Source of the DNA: Desulforhabdus amnigena
Lineage (GTDB): Bacteria > Desulfobacterota > Syntrophobacteria > Syntrophobacterales > Syntrophobacteraceae
Assembly (NCBI RefSeq): GCF_027925305.1
Contig: NZ_BSDR01000001.1
Span: forward strand, 3,486,001-3,550,000
DNA: 64,000 nucleotides
Reading direction: 5' to 3'
A program made the position numbers and the translations under genes. Positions 45,768-59,367 of this stretch are shown in pieces. Numbering within the stretch: position 1 is the first letter of the stretch; the number at the start of each line of letters is the position of its first letter. A model generated the notes under the pieces. It searched no databases, was not told the origin of the DNA, and saw only the letters and a program-made list of their open reading frames with translations.

Positions 45768-46064
45768 TTAGGGTTCCAGAAACGTGGTACGGCCCGTCCG
45801 TTTGATGGCATGACTGCTCTCTTTATTGCTCTGAATGGAAATTCCCCTGTTTTGGATCACGGGATCGTAGCCTCCCGGATGGAAAGGATGACATTTGGCC
45901 AGGCGTTTCAGCCCCAGCCAAAGACCTTTGGCGAGACCATAGACCTGAATGGCTTCATGAGCGTATTGGGAACATGTGGGAGTGAACCGGCAACTGGGGC
46001 CCTTCAGAGGAGAGATGAAAAGTTGATAAAAACGGATCAAACCAAGACATATCGATCGGATCAT
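45768..46064 (-). CDS. yidD: Membrane protein insertion efficiency factor YidD
   Basis: 98 residues. Core [30 protein letters not shown] and [12 protein letters not shown] is characteristic of the small YidD family with three conserved Cys. It sits at the inner membrane and aids YidC. It overlaps the rnpA stop by 4 nt (ATGA). The C-terminal 25 residues are variable. Confidence 0.95.
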   Translation of the reverse strand: MIRSICLGLIRFYQLFISPLKGPSCRFTPTCSQYAHEAIQVYGLAKGLWLGLKRLAKCHPFHPGGYDPVIQNRGISIQSNKESSHAIKRTGRTTFLEP

Positions 46065-46420
46065 GAACTCCGGCCATCCTGTTTTACAAAAACGCGAAGG
46101 AGTTCCCTCGCCACTTCGGTGGACGAAAGCCTTTCAGCCCCCTGCCGGGCGATGATCACGATATCCCGGCCCGGCAAGGGAATATGATGTTTGTGCAAGC
46201 GAAACCACTCCCGCACACGACGCTTGATTCGGTTCCTTTCAACAGCGTTCCAGAATCGCTTCGTTACGATGAGGCCCAAACGGTGGTAATCCAGCCCGTT
46301 TATTAGAAAATTCACACCGAAATGAGTGGTGCGTGACCGTTTACCGACTCTCTTGACTTCCAGGTACTCCTGGGAAGTTCGAAGCTTTTCATGAGGACGG
46401 AAGCGGTATGAATCTTTCAA
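46061..46420 (-). CDS. rnpA: Ribonuclease P protein component
   Basis: 119 residues. Core motif [19 protein letters not shown] (the RNR signature helix) and [22 protein letters not shown]. It assists RNase P RNA in tRNA 5'-end maturation. The start is TTG 46420 with AAGGGA at good spacing; no ATG is available in frame. Between rpmH and yidD, the classical order. Confidence 0.95.
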   Translation of the reverse strand: MKDSYRFRPHEKLRTSQEYLEVKRVGKRSRTTHFGVNFLINGLDYHRLGLIVTKRFWNAVERNRIKRRVREWFRLHKHHIPLPGRDIVIIARQGAERLSSTEVARELLRVFVKQDGRSS

Positions 46421-46490
46421 ACGAATCCCTTGATCCCGGTCATCTCTTCGCCACTCTTAGCCATGCCATGTCGAGGCAATCGACTCTCGA

Positions 46491-46628
46491 CTAAACAGTA
46501 AGACGCTTTCTTCCTCTGGCTCGTCTACGTTTCAATACGGCCCGTCCGGATTTGGTGGACATACGCTCCAAAAAACCGTGGGTTCTCTTCCTTTTGAGAT
46601 TGCTTGGCTGAAAGGTTCTTTTGCTCAT
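46491..46628 (-). CDS. rpmH: 50S ribosomal protein L34
   Basis: 45 residues, [20 protein letters not shown] followed by [23 protein letters not shown]. The canonical L34 sequence and length; too short for most ORF calls. ATG 46628 has GAGGTG about 9 nt upstream. First gene of the minus-strand run toward rsmG. Confidence 0.98.
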   Translation of the reverse strand: MSKRTFQPSNLKRKRTHGFLERMSTKSGRAVLKRRRARGRKRLTV

Positions 46629-48360
<1,732 letters not shown>

Positions 48361-48435
48361 AGAAAGCCATTGGGGCCGGATCTCAAATGCCGAATTGCCT
48401 GAGAATGTGCGGATCTTGAACGAGGCTTGGAAGTC

Positions 48436-49281
48436 ATGACCGAGTGGTGGCGCCGGTTGCGCAGCGTGTTGTTGATTCTTGTTTTTTTGAGTGTCTTTCT
48501 CTATATTTTTTCACTCAATTTCCGGCCTCCGGCGCGAATGGACATTCTGCAGAGGGTTGTTGTCGAATCATTGGGCCCCATCATCAAAACCATTCGAAAC
48601 TCCACCGGATTTGTGGAGGACATTATCAAGGAATATGTCTGGCTGAGGCAGATCAACCATGAAAACGAATGGTTGAAAGAGAGAGTGGTTGCTCTGGAAC
48701 AAAAGGTTGCAGACTACCAGGAAGCTTATATTGAGAATTTGAGGCTTCGGCGGCTCCTGGATTTTAAAAGCACTATCCATGCGGAAACCATTGCGGCGCA
48801 AGTTGTGTTGCATGATTTGACGGGCTGGTTTCAAACGTTGGTGGTGGATAAGGGATTTGAAAATTCCGTCGCACAGGACATGGCCGTAGTGAATGATGAA
48901 GGTGTCGTGGGCCGCATTCTGGATGTTTCTGATCGATATGCGCGGGTTTTGCTCATAACGGATCCTGGAAGTTCTGTGGATGCCATCATTCAGAGAAATC
49001 GTGTCCGGGGGGTGCTGAGCGGCAAGGATGCGAATGGGTGTGTTCTGAAATATGTGCGGGGCAACCAGGATGTCCAGGTAGGGGATCTGATTATCACTTC
49101 GGGTAAGGATGGAATTTTTCCCAAGGGGCTCCGGTTGGGGGTTGTGCAGGGCATATTTAAGGATCCCGTGGATCTTTTTCAAAAGATCGAGGTGAAGCCG
49201 CTGGTTCGTCTCAGTGCGCTGGAAGAGTTGCTGATCATCAAGCGGGACATGAACATGCCCGAAGAAATGACAGGTAACTGA
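48436..49281 (+). CDS. mreC: Rod-shape protein MreC
   Basis: 281 residues. N-terminal membrane anchor (LLILVFLSVFLYIFSL), a periplasmic coiled coil (about 60-105, ENEWLKERVVALEQKV) and the beta-barrel domains with DEGVVGRILDVSDRYARVLLITDPGSSVDA. It links MreB to the cell-wall synthases. A gap of 75 nt follows mreB. ATG 48436 chosen; TTG three codons earlier is the alternative. Confidence 0.94.
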   Translation: MTEWWRRLRSVLLILVFLSVFLYIFSLNFRPPARMDILQRVVVESLGPIIKTIRNSTGFVEDIIKEYVWLRQINHENEWLKERVVALEQKVADYQEAYIENLRLRRLLDFKSTIHAETIAAQVVLHDLTGWFQTLVVDKGFENSVAQDMAVVNDEGVVGRILDVSDRYARVLLITDPGSSVDAIIQRNRVRGVLSGKDANGCVLKYVRGNQDVQVGDLIITSGKDGIFPKGLRLGVVQGIFKDPVDLFQKIEVKPLVRLSALEELLIIKRDMNMPEEMTGN

Positions 49282-49327
49282 TACCTTTAATTGACTCAAC
49301 AATTGACTCAACGAAGAGCAAGCGAAT

Positions 49328-49846
49328 TTGACCTATATAAGAACTTCAACGCACTGGCAGAATTTTCATTTTCTCAAACTGACTGCCTACACATTTTTTC
49401 TCCTGTTGCTGCAGGTTCAGGGGGTATCTCGCCTTCCCTATCCCGCTCTCAGAATAGATCTTTTCCTTCCGCTCATGTTTGGAGTGGCGATTGAATGGCC
49501 TCCTGTTGCCAGCATCTTTTGGGGATGCGTTTGGGGTTTTGCCATGGACGTCCTTTCGGGAAAATTCTGGGGGTTTCATCTGGGATCGTATGTGGTGGCG
49601 ATCTGCCTAGTGAACATCGGTCTCGAAAAGTTCGAATTCCAGAATCCCCTTTATCAAATGTCTTTTGTGGGGATGTGTGCGTTGGGGCAGTCTGTGGCCT
49701 TGGGATTGTATCTTCTGTTTGAACCCGCGGGTTCCATATCCATGATGTCCATGTGGATGAGCCTTGCTGTGCGTTCCCTGATCATGATGCTTTGTTCTCC
49801 CCTGATTCTCTATCCCATCTGGAGTGGTCGAAAAGATTGGAAATAA
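49328..49846 (+). CDS. mreD: Rod-shape protein MreD
   Basis: 172 residues, about five to six TM helices (TAYTFFLLLLQVQGV; WGCVWGFAMDVLSG, the family D-L/V-L-S-G motif). Inner-membrane partner of MreC. The start is TTG 49328; no ATG or clear RBS is available, so the exact N-terminus is uncertain. Confidence 0.88.
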   Translation: MTYIRTSTHWQNFHFLKLTAYTFFLLLLQVQGVSRLPYPALRIDLFLPLMFGVAIEWPPVASIFWGCVWGFAMDVLSGKFWGFHLGSYVVAICLVNIGLEKFEFQNPLYQMSFVGMCALGQSVALGLYLLFEPAGSISMMSMWMSLAVRSLIMMLCSPLILYPIWSGRKDWK

Positions 49847-49932
49847 TTAAGATGGCCTTTCACGCTTCGATATGGTCGGTTGAGCCAGTGCCGGGTCGTA
49901 AGATTCTTTCATCTGCCCCTGTTTGATCAGAT

Positions 49933-51810
49933 ATGGATGCAAAAAAAAAGAAATCGGAAATTCTTCATCTGGTGAATTGGGAAGTCGCTGAAACGACCGT
50001 TTTCCAAAAACAGTATTTCTTGCTGGCGGGGTTGATGTTGTTGATCCTGCTGGTCTATTTGCTGCGGCTCTGGCATTTGCAGATTCTTGAGGGATCCAAA
50101 TATCGTTATCAATCGGAAAACAACCGGATACGGCTCGAAGATATTCCTGCCCCCCGGGGAATCATCTTTGATCGAAACGGCATTCCTCTGGTGGAAAATC
50201 GCCCTGCTTACCATTTGCTGCTCATCCGTGAAGACGTTCAGGATATGGATCAGACGATTCGGGAGCTTGCTCAGCTTTGTAATAAACCGCCCGAGGAATT
50301 TTTCGGTATTGTAGAGGCCAACAAGACGACCCCCAAATTCATGCCCATTCGGCTGGTTGCCGATTTGGACAGGGATTGTCTTGCACGGATTGAGGCTCAC
50401 AAGGTGCGCTTGCCGGGGGTGGTGATACAACTGGAGCCCAAAAGGGAATACCGTTGGAATGGAACGGCTGCTCATCTGATCGGGTATCTGAGTGAAATCA
50501 CGGAAGCGGAATTGAAGTCGGAAGACTATGAAGGGTATTTTGCTGGGGAGGATATAGGGCGTTTCGGGGTGGAGAGCGCCTTTGAGAAGTATCTTCACGG
50601 AAAACGGGGGGGGCGTCAGGTTGAAGTGGACGCCATCGGTCGCAGGATGCGCGTATTGGATGAAGTCCTTCCCATTCCGGGAAGAAATCTGTGGCTCACT
50701 ATTGATATCGAGGTTCAAAAGGTCGCGGAATCTTGCCTTGAAGGAAGTGTAGGGGGTATCGTTGCCCTCGATCCAAACAACGGGGCCGTCCTTGCCATGG
50801 CGAGCAGGCCGACGTTCGATCAGGAACAGTTTATTCGCGGCCTGAACAAGGAACAATGGCAGGCGTTGAGCAAAGACCCCAATCATCCGCTGCTCAATCG
50901 TTGCATTGGGTCGGCCTATCCCCCCGGGTCCACGTACAAGGCGATTGTGGCTCTTGCGGCCTTGAAGGAGGGGATGGTAACTCCCGAGACCAACTTCGGC
51001 TGCCCGGGCTTCCTTTACTTTGCCGGCAGAAAATACCGTTGCTGGCGCGATCGCGGCCATGGGAGCGTCGATGTGGAGAGGGCGCTCATCCAGTCCTGTG
51101 ACGTTTACTTTTATCAGGCCGGATTGCGTCTGGGGGTAGACAGAATTGCCCAGTATGCGCACTATTTCGGATTGGGTGAAAGGACGGGGATCGGACTCAA
51201 GGGGGAAAACCCCGGAAATATCCCCACCGCAGCCTGGAAAAAGAAAGTCTTTCATGTGCCGTGGCAAAAAGGAGAAACACTTTCTATCGCCATTGGACAG
51301 GGTTTCGATACGGCGACCCCTCTTCAGATGGCCAATGCGTTCGCGGCCATTGGCAATGGGGGAAAGTTGTGGCAGCCCTTTGTGGTGCGGCGTATCGAAG
51401 GCGGCAATTCCGATGAAATTGACGAAATGAAGGGGAAGCTGAAGCGTACTATTCCTGTGGATGCCCGTTACTTTCAGGTCGTGCAGAAAGGATTGTGCGG
51501 AGTGGTGCAGGATGAACGGGGGACGGCTCATTCTGCGATCAAAGACAGATCCATCCCTATTTCAGGGAAGACGGGAACCGCACAGGTCGTGAAGCTTGCC
51601 GAAGGGGCCAACCGCAAGCTGGCCGCAAAAATGGCTAAATTGACCGAGAGAGATCATGCATGGTTTGTTGCCTATGCTCCATCTGTAGATCCCAAGATAG
51701 CGGTTGCAGTTCTTGTGGAACATGGAGGGCATGGGTCTTCGACGGCTGCGCCTCTCGCGCAGAGAGTGATCGCAGCCTATTTGAATGGTGGGGCGGCAGA
51801 GCCAAAGTGA
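49933..51810 (+). CDS. mrdA: Penicillin-binding protein 2 (elongasome transpeptidase)
   Basis: 625 residues. A TM helix (about 28-52), then the non-catalytic dimerisation domain with PRGIIFDRNG, and the transpeptidase domain with SxxK (GSTYK, Ser acylated by beta-lactams, near 335), SxN-type SCD (near 387) and KTG in SGKTGTAQV (near 535). It cross-links peptidoglycan during elongation, paired with RodA. Confidence 0.95.
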   Translation: MDAKKKKSEILHLVNWEVAETTVFQKQYFLLAGLMLLILLVYLLRLWHLQILEGSKYRYQSENNRIRLEDIPAPRGIIFDRNGIPLVENRPAYHLLLIREDVQDMDQTIRELAQLCNKPPEEFFGIVEANKTTPKFMPIRLVADLDRDCLARIEAHKVRLPGVVIQLEPKREYRWNGTAAHLIGYLSEITEAELKSEDYEGYFAGEDIGRFGVESAFEKYLHGKRGGRQVEVDAIGRRMRVLDEVLPIPGRNLWLTIDIEVQKVAESCLEGSVGGIVALDPNNGAVLAMASRPTFDQEQFIRGLNKEQWQALSKDPNHPLLNRCIGSAYPPGSTYKAIVALAALKEGMVTPETNFGCPGFLYFAGRKYRCWRDRGHGSVDVERALIQSCDVYFYQAGLRLGVDRIAQYAHYFGLGERTGIGLKGENPGNIPTAAWKKKVFHVPWQKGETLSIAIGQGFDTATPLQMANAFAAIGNGGKLWQPFVVRRIEGGNSDEIDEMKGKLKRTIPVDARYFQVVQKGLCGVVQDERGTAHSAIKDRSIPISGKTGTAQVVKLAEGANRKLAAKMAKLTERDHAWFVAYAPSVDPKIAVAVLVEHGGHGSSTAAPLAQRVIAAYLNGGAAEPK

Positions 51811-51864
51811 TGCCTTCCCGTGAGGTTTTTGCTTTTTGATTGTTGAACAAGGATCTGATTTGCG

Positions 51865-52980
51865 ATGATGGATAGGCGTTTGATTGAAAACTTCGATTGG
51901 TCCCTCCTCTGGGTACTCCTAGCCATTGTTTCAATTGGTCTTTTAAGTGTATACAGTGCGCTCTACCCTCAGATCCAGGCCAACCCGACGAATAATCTTT
52001 TTATAAAACAGCTCCTGTGGCTCGCCGTGGGTTTCAGTGTGATGTTCTGTACCCTTCTGTTGGATTATCAACAGCTCAGGGTGGCAAGTTTTTGGATTTA
52101 TCTTTTTGTTATCCTGCTCCTTCTGGTAGTGCTTGTGGCGGGTAGAGAGGTCAATGGTTCCAAAAGGTGGCTCCAATTGGCAGGGTTTCAATTTCAGCCG
52201 TCGGAATTCATGAAAGTGGCCATAGTCATCCAGTTGGCAAGTTATTTTGCGTCTCACGAAATCTCGCCTTATCCAAGTCTTCGCAAATTGTTCCTTCCAG
52301 TGTTGATGCTCGCCGGACCGGTATTGCTCATTCTGGCTGAACCGGATTTGGGCACGGCCATTTCCGTCAGTGCCATCGCATGCACTCTGATTTTGTTTAT
52401 GGGAATCCGGTGGAGATACATCGTGGGATTGATTTTGGGGATTTTGCCCTTTTTGTATCCGGTCTGGGAGAATGTGTTGAAACCTTACCAGAAAAGGCGC
52501 ATCCTGATTCTGCTTCGTCCGGATCTGGATCCGCTGGGGGCTGGGTATCATATCCGGCAGTCAAAGATTGCCATTGGGTCAGGCAAGCTTTGGGGCAAAG
52601 GTTTTTTAAACGGTACACAAAACAAGCTGCGCTTTCTTCCGGAAAAACATACGGACTTTGTGTTTTCGGTTTGGGCTGAAGAATGGGGCTTTCTTGGCTG
52701 TGCCTTGCTGTTGATTTTATTTTCACTTATGGTCGTTCTCGCTCTGAGGGTGGCCCGCAGGTCAAAAGACCGGTATGGGGCCTTGCTGGTAGTGGGAATG
52801 ACGGCTCTCATTCTGTGGCAGGTTCTCATCAATATTGGAATGGTGATCGGTTTGTTGCCGGTAGTGGGAATCACTCTACCCTTCGTCAGTTACGGAGGTT
52901 CCTCCCTCATAACGTTATGTTTCGCCATCGGTCTTATCGAGAATGTGAGCATGCGTCGCTATACTTTTCATACGGGCTGA
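51865..52980 (+). CDS. rodA: SEDS glycosyltransferase RodA
   Basis: 371 residues, about ten TM helices. SEDS features: NGSKRWLQLAGFQFQPSEFMKVA, AEPDLGTAISV (catalytic Asp) and GITLPFVSYGGSSLI near the end. It polymerises lipid II in the inner membrane with PBP2. Last gene of the rod-shape operon. The 238 nt to atpF' contain no clear gene. Confidence 0.96.
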   Translation: MMDRRLIENFDWSLLWVLLAIVSIGLLSVYSALYPQIQANPTNNLFIKQLLWLAVGFSVMFCTLLLDYQQLRVASFWIYLFVILLLLVVLVAGREVNGSKRWLQLAGFQFQPSEFMKVAIVIQLASYFASHEISPYPSLRKLFLPVLMLAGPVLLILAEPDLGTAISVSAIACTLILFMGIRWRYIVGLILGILPFLYPVWENVLKPYQKRRILILLRPDLDPLGAGYHIRQSKIAIGSGKLWGKGFLNGTQNKLRFLPEKHTDFVFSVWAEEWGFLGCALLLILFSLMVVLALRVARRSKDRYGALLVVGMTALILWQVLINIGMVIGLLPVVGITLPFVSYGGSSLITLCFAIGLIENVSMRRYTFHTG

Positions 52981-53218
52981 AACACCCTAAACCGGCTTCA
53001 CACAATCTTTGTGGGATTGTGATTTTTATTACTTTTCTCTTGCCAACCTTTCCGACTTATGCTAACAGCTCACATATATTGGGCTTCCATACTGTTGCCA
53101 TGGCAGAGAACTGTCCATTTTCTGGAGGGGTGCTGGACCGTTCGAGTCGAGGGACAGGTCACATAAAAGTTGGTTTTTGAAATAACTTGAGAATACTAAA
53201 GTTAAGGGAAGGGGAGAG

Positions 53219-53644
53219 ATGATCAACATTAATGTGACGCTATTGATTCAGATGGGTAACTTCTTGGTCCTGCTTTTCCTGATGAATCTCGTTCTGTATC
53301 GGCCCATTCGCCGCATTGTCGCTCAAAGGAAGCAGTTTGTTGATGAGCGGCAGGCGGAGATTGAGCGCATGGATGCAGATGTGAAGGCTTCCATTGAGAG
53401 CTTCAATCAAAAGATTCAGGACGCCCGCAGGTTGGGTCGTGAAAAAATTCAGGAATTGAAGGCTGCGGCGTACGAGCAGGAAAAGGAATTGACTCAGAAG
53501 GCCGTCGAACAGGCAGGAAAGCAGTTGCAGGAAATGCGTGCCCAGATTCAAGAGGAGATTCGAGGGGCGCGCGATCAGTTGAGCGGTCAGGTCAAGGCCT
53601 TTTCTGTGGAGTTGGCGCAGAAGATTTTGGGAAGGAGTCTTTAG
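53219..53644 (+). CDS. ATP synthase F0 subunit b' (AtpF')
   Basis: 141 residues. One N-terminal TM helix (LLIQMGNFLVLLFLMNLVLY) and a long charged coiled coil (about 35-140) forming the peripheral stalk with b. No signal peptide, unlike the following b subunit. GGGGAG precedes the ATG. First gene of the F-ATPase operon; a and c subunits are not adjacent, as in many deltaproteobacteria. Confidence 0.9.
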   Translation: MININVTLLIQMGNFLVLLFLMNLVLYRPIRRIVAQRKQFVDERQAEIERMDADVKASIESFNQKIQDARRLGREKIQELKAAAYEQEKELTQKAVEQAGKQLQEMRAQIQEEIRGARDQLSGQVKAFSVELAQKILGRSL

Positions 53645-53671
53645 ATGGGCAAGGATCTGAGGGGGGACGAG

Positions 53672-54277
53672 ATGAAGAAGAAGTGTTTGACGGTTCTCCT
53701 CGGTGCTGGGCTGCTCGTTGCTTGGTGTGGAGTGGCTTTGGCTTCCGAAGGGGGCGGTGGGGATCATGGTCTGAATTGGTTTGATTTTTCTCTCCGATTT
53801 TTGAATTTCGCTATTCTTCTTGCTATTCTGATCAAACTTCTCAAAAAACCAATCGGCAGTTTCTTTAGCACAAGGCGCCAGGACATTCAGGCCATGCTTG
53901 CGGAGCTGGAGCAAAAGAAGCAGGAAGCGGAACGGACCGCCGCTGAATATCAGCAGAAGATGGCCGCCCTGGAAGGGGAAACACAGAAAATCGTGGCGGA
54001 GCTTGTTTCTGAAGGTGAGGCTGAAAGGCTCAAAATCATCCAGTCGGCCGAGCGGCAGGCGGACTACATTCGCCAGCAGGCCCAGGTGGCTATTCAGCAG
54101 GAAGTGAAAGCGGCCAAGGAGAAACTGCAGGAAGAAATCAGCGAGCTGTCTGTGGCTGCCGCCGAAGAGATACTGCGTGAAAATATGCAGGCAGAGGATC
54201 AGGGTCGTCTGGTCCAGGACTTCGTGACGAAAGTGACGGATGCGAGTCGCGTGCAGGGTAAAGTTATTGAGGTTTAG
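53672..54277 (+). CDS. atpF: ATP synthase F0 subunit b
   Basis: 201 residues. The start at 53672 (after AGGGGGG) gives an unusual N-terminus resembling a signal peptide (MKKKCLTVLLGAGLLVAWCG, cleavage possible after ALASEG), then a second hydrophobic segment LRFLNFAILLAILIKLL and the stalk coiled coil. An ATG abutting the b' stop (53645) is less likely. Peripheral stalk with b'. Confidence 0.9.
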   Translation: MKKKCLTVLLGAGLLVAWCGVALASEGGGGDHGLNWFDFSLRFLNFAILLAILIKLLKKPIGSFFSTRRQDIQAMLAELEQKKQEAERTAAEYQQKMAALEGETQKIVAELVSEGEAERLKIIQSAERQADYIRQQAQVAIQQEVKAAKEKLQEEISELSVAAAEEILRENMQAEDQGRLVQDFVTKVTDASRVQGKVIEV

Positions 54278-54435
54278 GGGCTCGTTTTGGGGCGTGCGGG
54301 CGATAAAGATCGTGGACTGCTGTCTGGAGCCTAGCATAAGATAAAAATGGCAAGTGATGGAAATTGAAGCAACAAAAGAACAGATTTTGGTTGCAGTAAC
54401 TTTAACCCCTGTGGAAGGCTTACGGTGGAGGCGAA

Positions 54436-54987
54436 GTGAGAAATCTAGTCATAGCCAAACGTTACGCGAAAGCGTTGTTCAACCTGGCCCTTGATGGAGG
54501 CTGGGTTGGGCAGTACGGACGGGAGTTGGACGGGTTTGTGCAACTCCTCGGGGAGCTTCCAGATTTTGCGGACGCCGTTCAAAACCCCCTGTATCCGGAG
54601 GCGGCGAGAAAAGCGTTGTTTTATTCTGTGGCTGACAAGGCCGAAATGACGCCCATAATGAAGAGCTTTATCAATCTTCTTATCGAAAAAAAGCGTGTGC
54701 AGCACATAGGGGATATTGCTGACTATTACCACAAGCTGATCGACGATCATGACAATGTCGCACGCGCCCAACTCAAGGCGGCTACACAGTTGGATGAACC
54801 GGTCATTCAGGAGATCGCTCAAACGCTCGAAAACATGACAGGGAAAAAGATCGTCGTTGAGTTTCAATTGGACCCCACCCTGATCGGGGGGGTTGTCGCT
54901 CAAATCGGCGATTTGGTTTTGGATGGGAGTGTAAGGCGACAGTTGCTCAACTTTAAAGAAACTTTGAAGAGGGGTGCGTTAGGTTAA
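54436..54987 (+). CDS. atpH: ATP synthase F1 subunit delta
   Basis: 183 residues, GTG start preceded by [24 protein letters not shown] at the start and [20 protein letters not shown] near the end are delta/OSCP hallmarks. It joins the peripheral stalk to F1. Its TAA overlaps the ATG of atpA by one base. Confidence 0.95.
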   Translation: MRNLVIAKRYAKALFNLALDGGWVGQYGRELDGFVQLLGELPDFADAVQNPLYPEAARKALFYSVADKAEMTPIMKSFINLLIEKKRVQHIGDIADYYHKLIDDHDNVARAQLKAATQLDEPVIQEIAQTLENMTGKKIVVEFQLDPTLIGGVVAQIGDLVLDGSVRRQLLNFKETLKRGALG

Positions 54988-56504
54988 TGGAAATCAGAGC
55001 AGAAGAAATAAGCCAAATTATTCGAGATCAAATCAAGGACTACGAGAAACAGGTCGAGCTCAGTGAAACTGGGCGTGTGCTTTCCGTCGGTGACGGTATC
55101 GCTCGTGTCTATGGCGTTGAAAAGTGCATGTCTATGGAGTTGCTTGAGTTCCCTACCGATGTGGGAATCATCTACGGTCTGGCACTTAACCTGGAAGAAG
55201 ACAATGTGGGTGTTGCCATCATGGGCGAAGACATCCACATCAAGGAAGGTGCTGAGGTCCGGAGGACGGGGCGTATTGCCGAAGTGCCGGTCGGTGAGGC
55301 GGTCTTGGGGCGTGTTGTGGACTCCGTGGGTAACCCTCTGGATGGGCAAGGCCCCATTGAAGCTAAAGAATTCTCCCGAATCGAAGTGATCGCGCCGGGC
55401 GTTATCGCACGCCAATCCGTAAATGAACCCATGTATACGGGACTCAAAGCCATTGATGCGATGACCCCTGTCGGTCGCGGGCAGCGTGAATTGATCATCG
55501 GTGACCGTCAGATCGGCAAGACAGCTATCGCGGTGGATGCTATCATTAATCAGAAAGATTCCGGTATTTACTGCATCTATGTTGCGATTGGGCAAAAGAA
55601 GTCTACTGTGGCACAGGTCGTGGACACCCTTCGGAAGCACGGGGCGATGGACTATACAACGGTCGTCGTGGCAGGCGCCAGTGACCCTGCTCCCCTCCAG
55701 TACGTGGCCCCCTTTGCAGGGTGTGCTATGGGCGAGTATTATCGTGACCGCGGAAAACATGCTTTGATCATCTATGATGATCTTTCAAAGCAGGCAACGG
55801 CATATCGCCAGGTTTCGCTCCTGTTGCGCCGTCCTCCTGCGCGTGAAGCATTTCCAGGCGATATTTTCTACAACCACTCGAGGCTGCTGGAGCGTGCCTC
55901 CAAAATGAACGCCGAGTTGGGTGGAGGCTCCCTGACAGCTTTGCCTATCATCGAAACGCAGGCGGGCGACGTTTCCGCATATATTCCCACGAACGTTATT
56001 TCCATCACCGACGGTCAGATTTATCTGGAGCCGAGTCTTTTCTTTGCAGGTGTTCGGCCCGCGATCAACGTCGGCCTTTCGGTTTCCCGTGTAGGCGGCG
56101 CAGCCCAGACCAAGGCAATGAAGCAGGTGGCGGGTCGTTTGCGTCTCGACCTTGCGCAGTACCGCGAACTTGAAGCTTTTGCCAAGTTCGGTAGCGATCT
56201 GGATAAGGGAACACTGGCTCAACTCAATCGTGGCAGCCGCCTGGTTGAATTGTTGAAACAACCTCAGTATCAGCCCATGTCCGCCGAGAAGGAAGTTATG
56301 TCCCTTTACGCGGGGACAAGAGGGTACCTTGATGCGGTGCCCTTGGAAAAAGTCAGCGAATACGAAGGCCAAATGCTTGCCTTCGTAGAGAGGAAGTATC
56401 CCGAGATCTTTACCGAACTCAAAGAAAAGCAAGTTATCGGCGATGACTTGGATCAGAAGATGAAAAAAGCTTTGGAGGAGTTTGCCGAGGTTTTTCAGGG
56501 CTAA
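54987..56504 (+). CDS. atpA: ATP synthase F1 subunit alpha
   Basis: 505 residues. P-loop [11 protein letters not shown] near 170, [14 protein letters not shown] in the N-terminal barrel, and [22 protein letters not shown] (arginine finger region). The non-catalytic nucleotide-binding subunit of F1. Overlaps atpH by one base. Confidence 0.98.
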   Translation: MEIRAEEISQIIRDQIKDYEKQVELSETGRVLSVGDGIARVYGVEKCMSMELLEFPTDVGIIYGLALNLEEDNVGVAIMGEDIHIKEGAEVRRTGRIAEVPVGEAVLGRVVDSVGNPLDGQGPIEAKEFSRIEVIAPGVIARQSVNEPMYTGLKAIDAMTPVGRGQRELIIGDRQIGKTAIAVDAIINQKDSGIYCIYVAIGQKKSTVAQVVDTLRKHGAMDYTTVVVAGASDPAPLQYVAPFAGCAMGEYYRDRGKHALIIYDDLSKQATAYRQVSLLLRRPPAREAFPGDIFYNHSRLLERASKMNAELGGGSLTALPIIETQAGDVSAYIPTNVISITDGQIYLEPSLFFAGVRPAINVGLSVSRVGGAAQTKAMKQVAGRLRLDLAQYRELEAFAKFGSDLDKGTLAQLNRGSRLVELLKQPQYQPMSAEKEVMSLYAGTRGYLDAVPLEKVSEYEGQMLAFVERKYPEIFTELKEKQVIGDDLDQKMKKALEEFAEVFQG

Positions 56505-56546
56505 TTGGCGTCCAAATTGAAACGTTAGGAAAAGAGAGAGTGTGCT

Positions 56547-57425
56547 ATGGCAACACTAAGGGACATCAAGAGAAAAATCGACGCCGTTAAGAAGACCTCG
56601 CAGATCACCAAGGCCATGAATATGGTGGCTGCTGCCAAGCTGCGTGTGGCTCAGCAGAACATGGAAAAATTCCATCCGTACGCAACCAAGTTCAATGAGG
56701 TGATATCCCGTTTGGCCGTGGGCGTTGAGGATGACGGTTCATTTGAGCTTCTGAAACAAAGAGAGGAAGTCAAGAATATTGAGCTCGTCCTTTTGACTCC
56801 TGATAGAGGTCTTTGCGGCAGTTTCAATAACAACCTCATTGTGACCGCCGAGAAGTTCATCGCTGCCAAGAAGGCTGAGGGGATTACCGTCACACTCACA
56901 GCAGTTGGCAAAAAAGGTTATGATTATTTCAGGCGTCGAAATATCGAAATCAGCAAACGGATGACTGGGATTCTCAATAAGCCCAGTTATGATGACGCAG
57001 TGGATCTCGGTCGCGAACTGATTGCAAAGTTCGAGAGTGGGGTTTGCGATGAAGTTTATGTCATCTATAGCAACTTCATCAGTATAGTGAGGCAGGCGCC
57101 TGCAGTTTTCAGGATGCTGCCCATTGCTCCTGAAAAAACCGAAGGGGGAGAAGGCGGAAGCAATGTGGAATACATCTTCGAACCTTCCCATGATGCACTG
57201 TTGAACGATTTGCTGCCAAACTACGTTTTTATAGAACTCCTCGAATACTTTTATCAGACTGCGGTTGGTGAGCATGCTGCTCGAATGGCAGCCATGGAAA
57301 ATGCGACCAGTAACTGTAAAGAGCTGGTAAGAACCCTGACGCTTACATACAACAAGGCGAGACAGGCTGGTATCACCAAGGAGCTCATGGACATCGTTGG
57401 CGGCGCCGAAGCCCTGAAGAAATAA
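56547..57425 (+). CDS. atpG: ATP synthase F1 subunit gamma
   Basis: 292 residues. Starts ATLRDIKRKIDAVKKTSQIT and KAMNMVAAAKLR, with RGLCGSFN in the Rossmann-like part and ENATSNCKELVRTLTLTYNKARQAGITKEL at the end. The rotary shaft of F1. Confidence 0.97.
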   Translation: MATLRDIKRKIDAVKKTSQITKAMNMVAAAKLRVAQQNMEKFHPYATKFNEVISRLAVGVEDDGSFELLKQREEVKNIELVLLTPDRGLCGSFNNNLIVTAEKFIAAKKAEGITVTLTAVGKKGYDYFRRRNIEISKRMTGILNKPSYDDAVDLGRELIAKFESGVCDEVYVIYSNFISIVRQAPAVFRMLPIAPEKTEGGEGGSNVEYIFEPSHDALLNDLLPNYVFIELLEYFYQTAVGEHAARMAAMENATSNCKELVRTLTLTYNKARQAGITKELMDIVGGAEALKK

Positions 57426-57455
57426 AAGGTAAGCTGGCTGCTTCCCTTGATTTAA

Positions 57456-58877
<1,422 letters not shown>

Positions 58878-58897
58878 GCAAAGAGAGTGGTGAGCGT

Positions 58898-59302
58898 ATG
58901 GCCGATAAGATTCTGTTGGAGGTTGTGACCCCCGAGAAAACGGTGTTGAGTGAAACGGTGGATATTGTCGTTGCTCCGGGGGAAGAGGGTGAGTTTGGTG
59001 CGTTGCCCAACCACATCCCGTTTGTGAGTAAATTGAGGGTTGGGGAACTGAGGTTCCGCATAGGGGCGACAACGCGCTATGTAGCCATAATGGGCGGGTA
59101 CGCAGAGGTCCTGCCCGATCACGTCACTATTCTGGCATCGGCCGCAGAAGAGGCCGGGGAAATAGATGTCATCAGAGCGAAGGCTGCAAGGGAGCGCGCT
59201 GAGCGCCGGCTGGCGGAGGCTAAAGATCGTTATGAGTTTGCGGTGGCGCAGGCTGCGTTGCAAAGAGCTATGGCTCGGCTGCGCATTGCTGAAAAAGCTT
59301 GA
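58898..59302 (+). CDS. atpC: ATP synthase F1 subunit epsilon
   Basis: 134 residues. N-terminal beta-sandwich (LEVVTPEKTVLSETVDIVVAPGEEGEFGALPNH) and a C-terminal helical hairpin (about 90-134) that can inhibit rotation. Last gene of the operon, followed by a strong terminator. Confidence 0.97.
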   Translation: MADKILLEVVTPEKTVLSETVDIVVAPGEEGEFGALPNHIPFVSKLRVGELRFRIGATTRYVAIMGGYAEVLPDHVTILASAAEEAGEIDVIRAKAARERAERRLAEAKDRYEFAVAQAALQRAMARLRIAEKA

Positions 59303-59338
59303 TGGATAGATCTCAGTAAGTTTCTTGAGCACGACTGG

Positions 59339-59367
59339 AAAGCCCTTCCGATGGAAGGGCTTTTTTT
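59339..59367 (+). terminator. Intrinsic terminator of the ATP synthase operon
   Basis: AAAGCCCTTCC, loop GAT, GGAAGGGCTTT and further T. A stem of 11 pairs. Confidence 0.95.

Noticed and set aside
49927..51531. 534-codon frame antisense to mrdA
   Set aside because: Shadow frame; the plus strand encodes all PBP2 motifs.
53240..54337. 365-codon frame antisense to the ATP synthase b'/b genes
   Set aside because: Shadow of coiled-coil coding sequence, low complexity.
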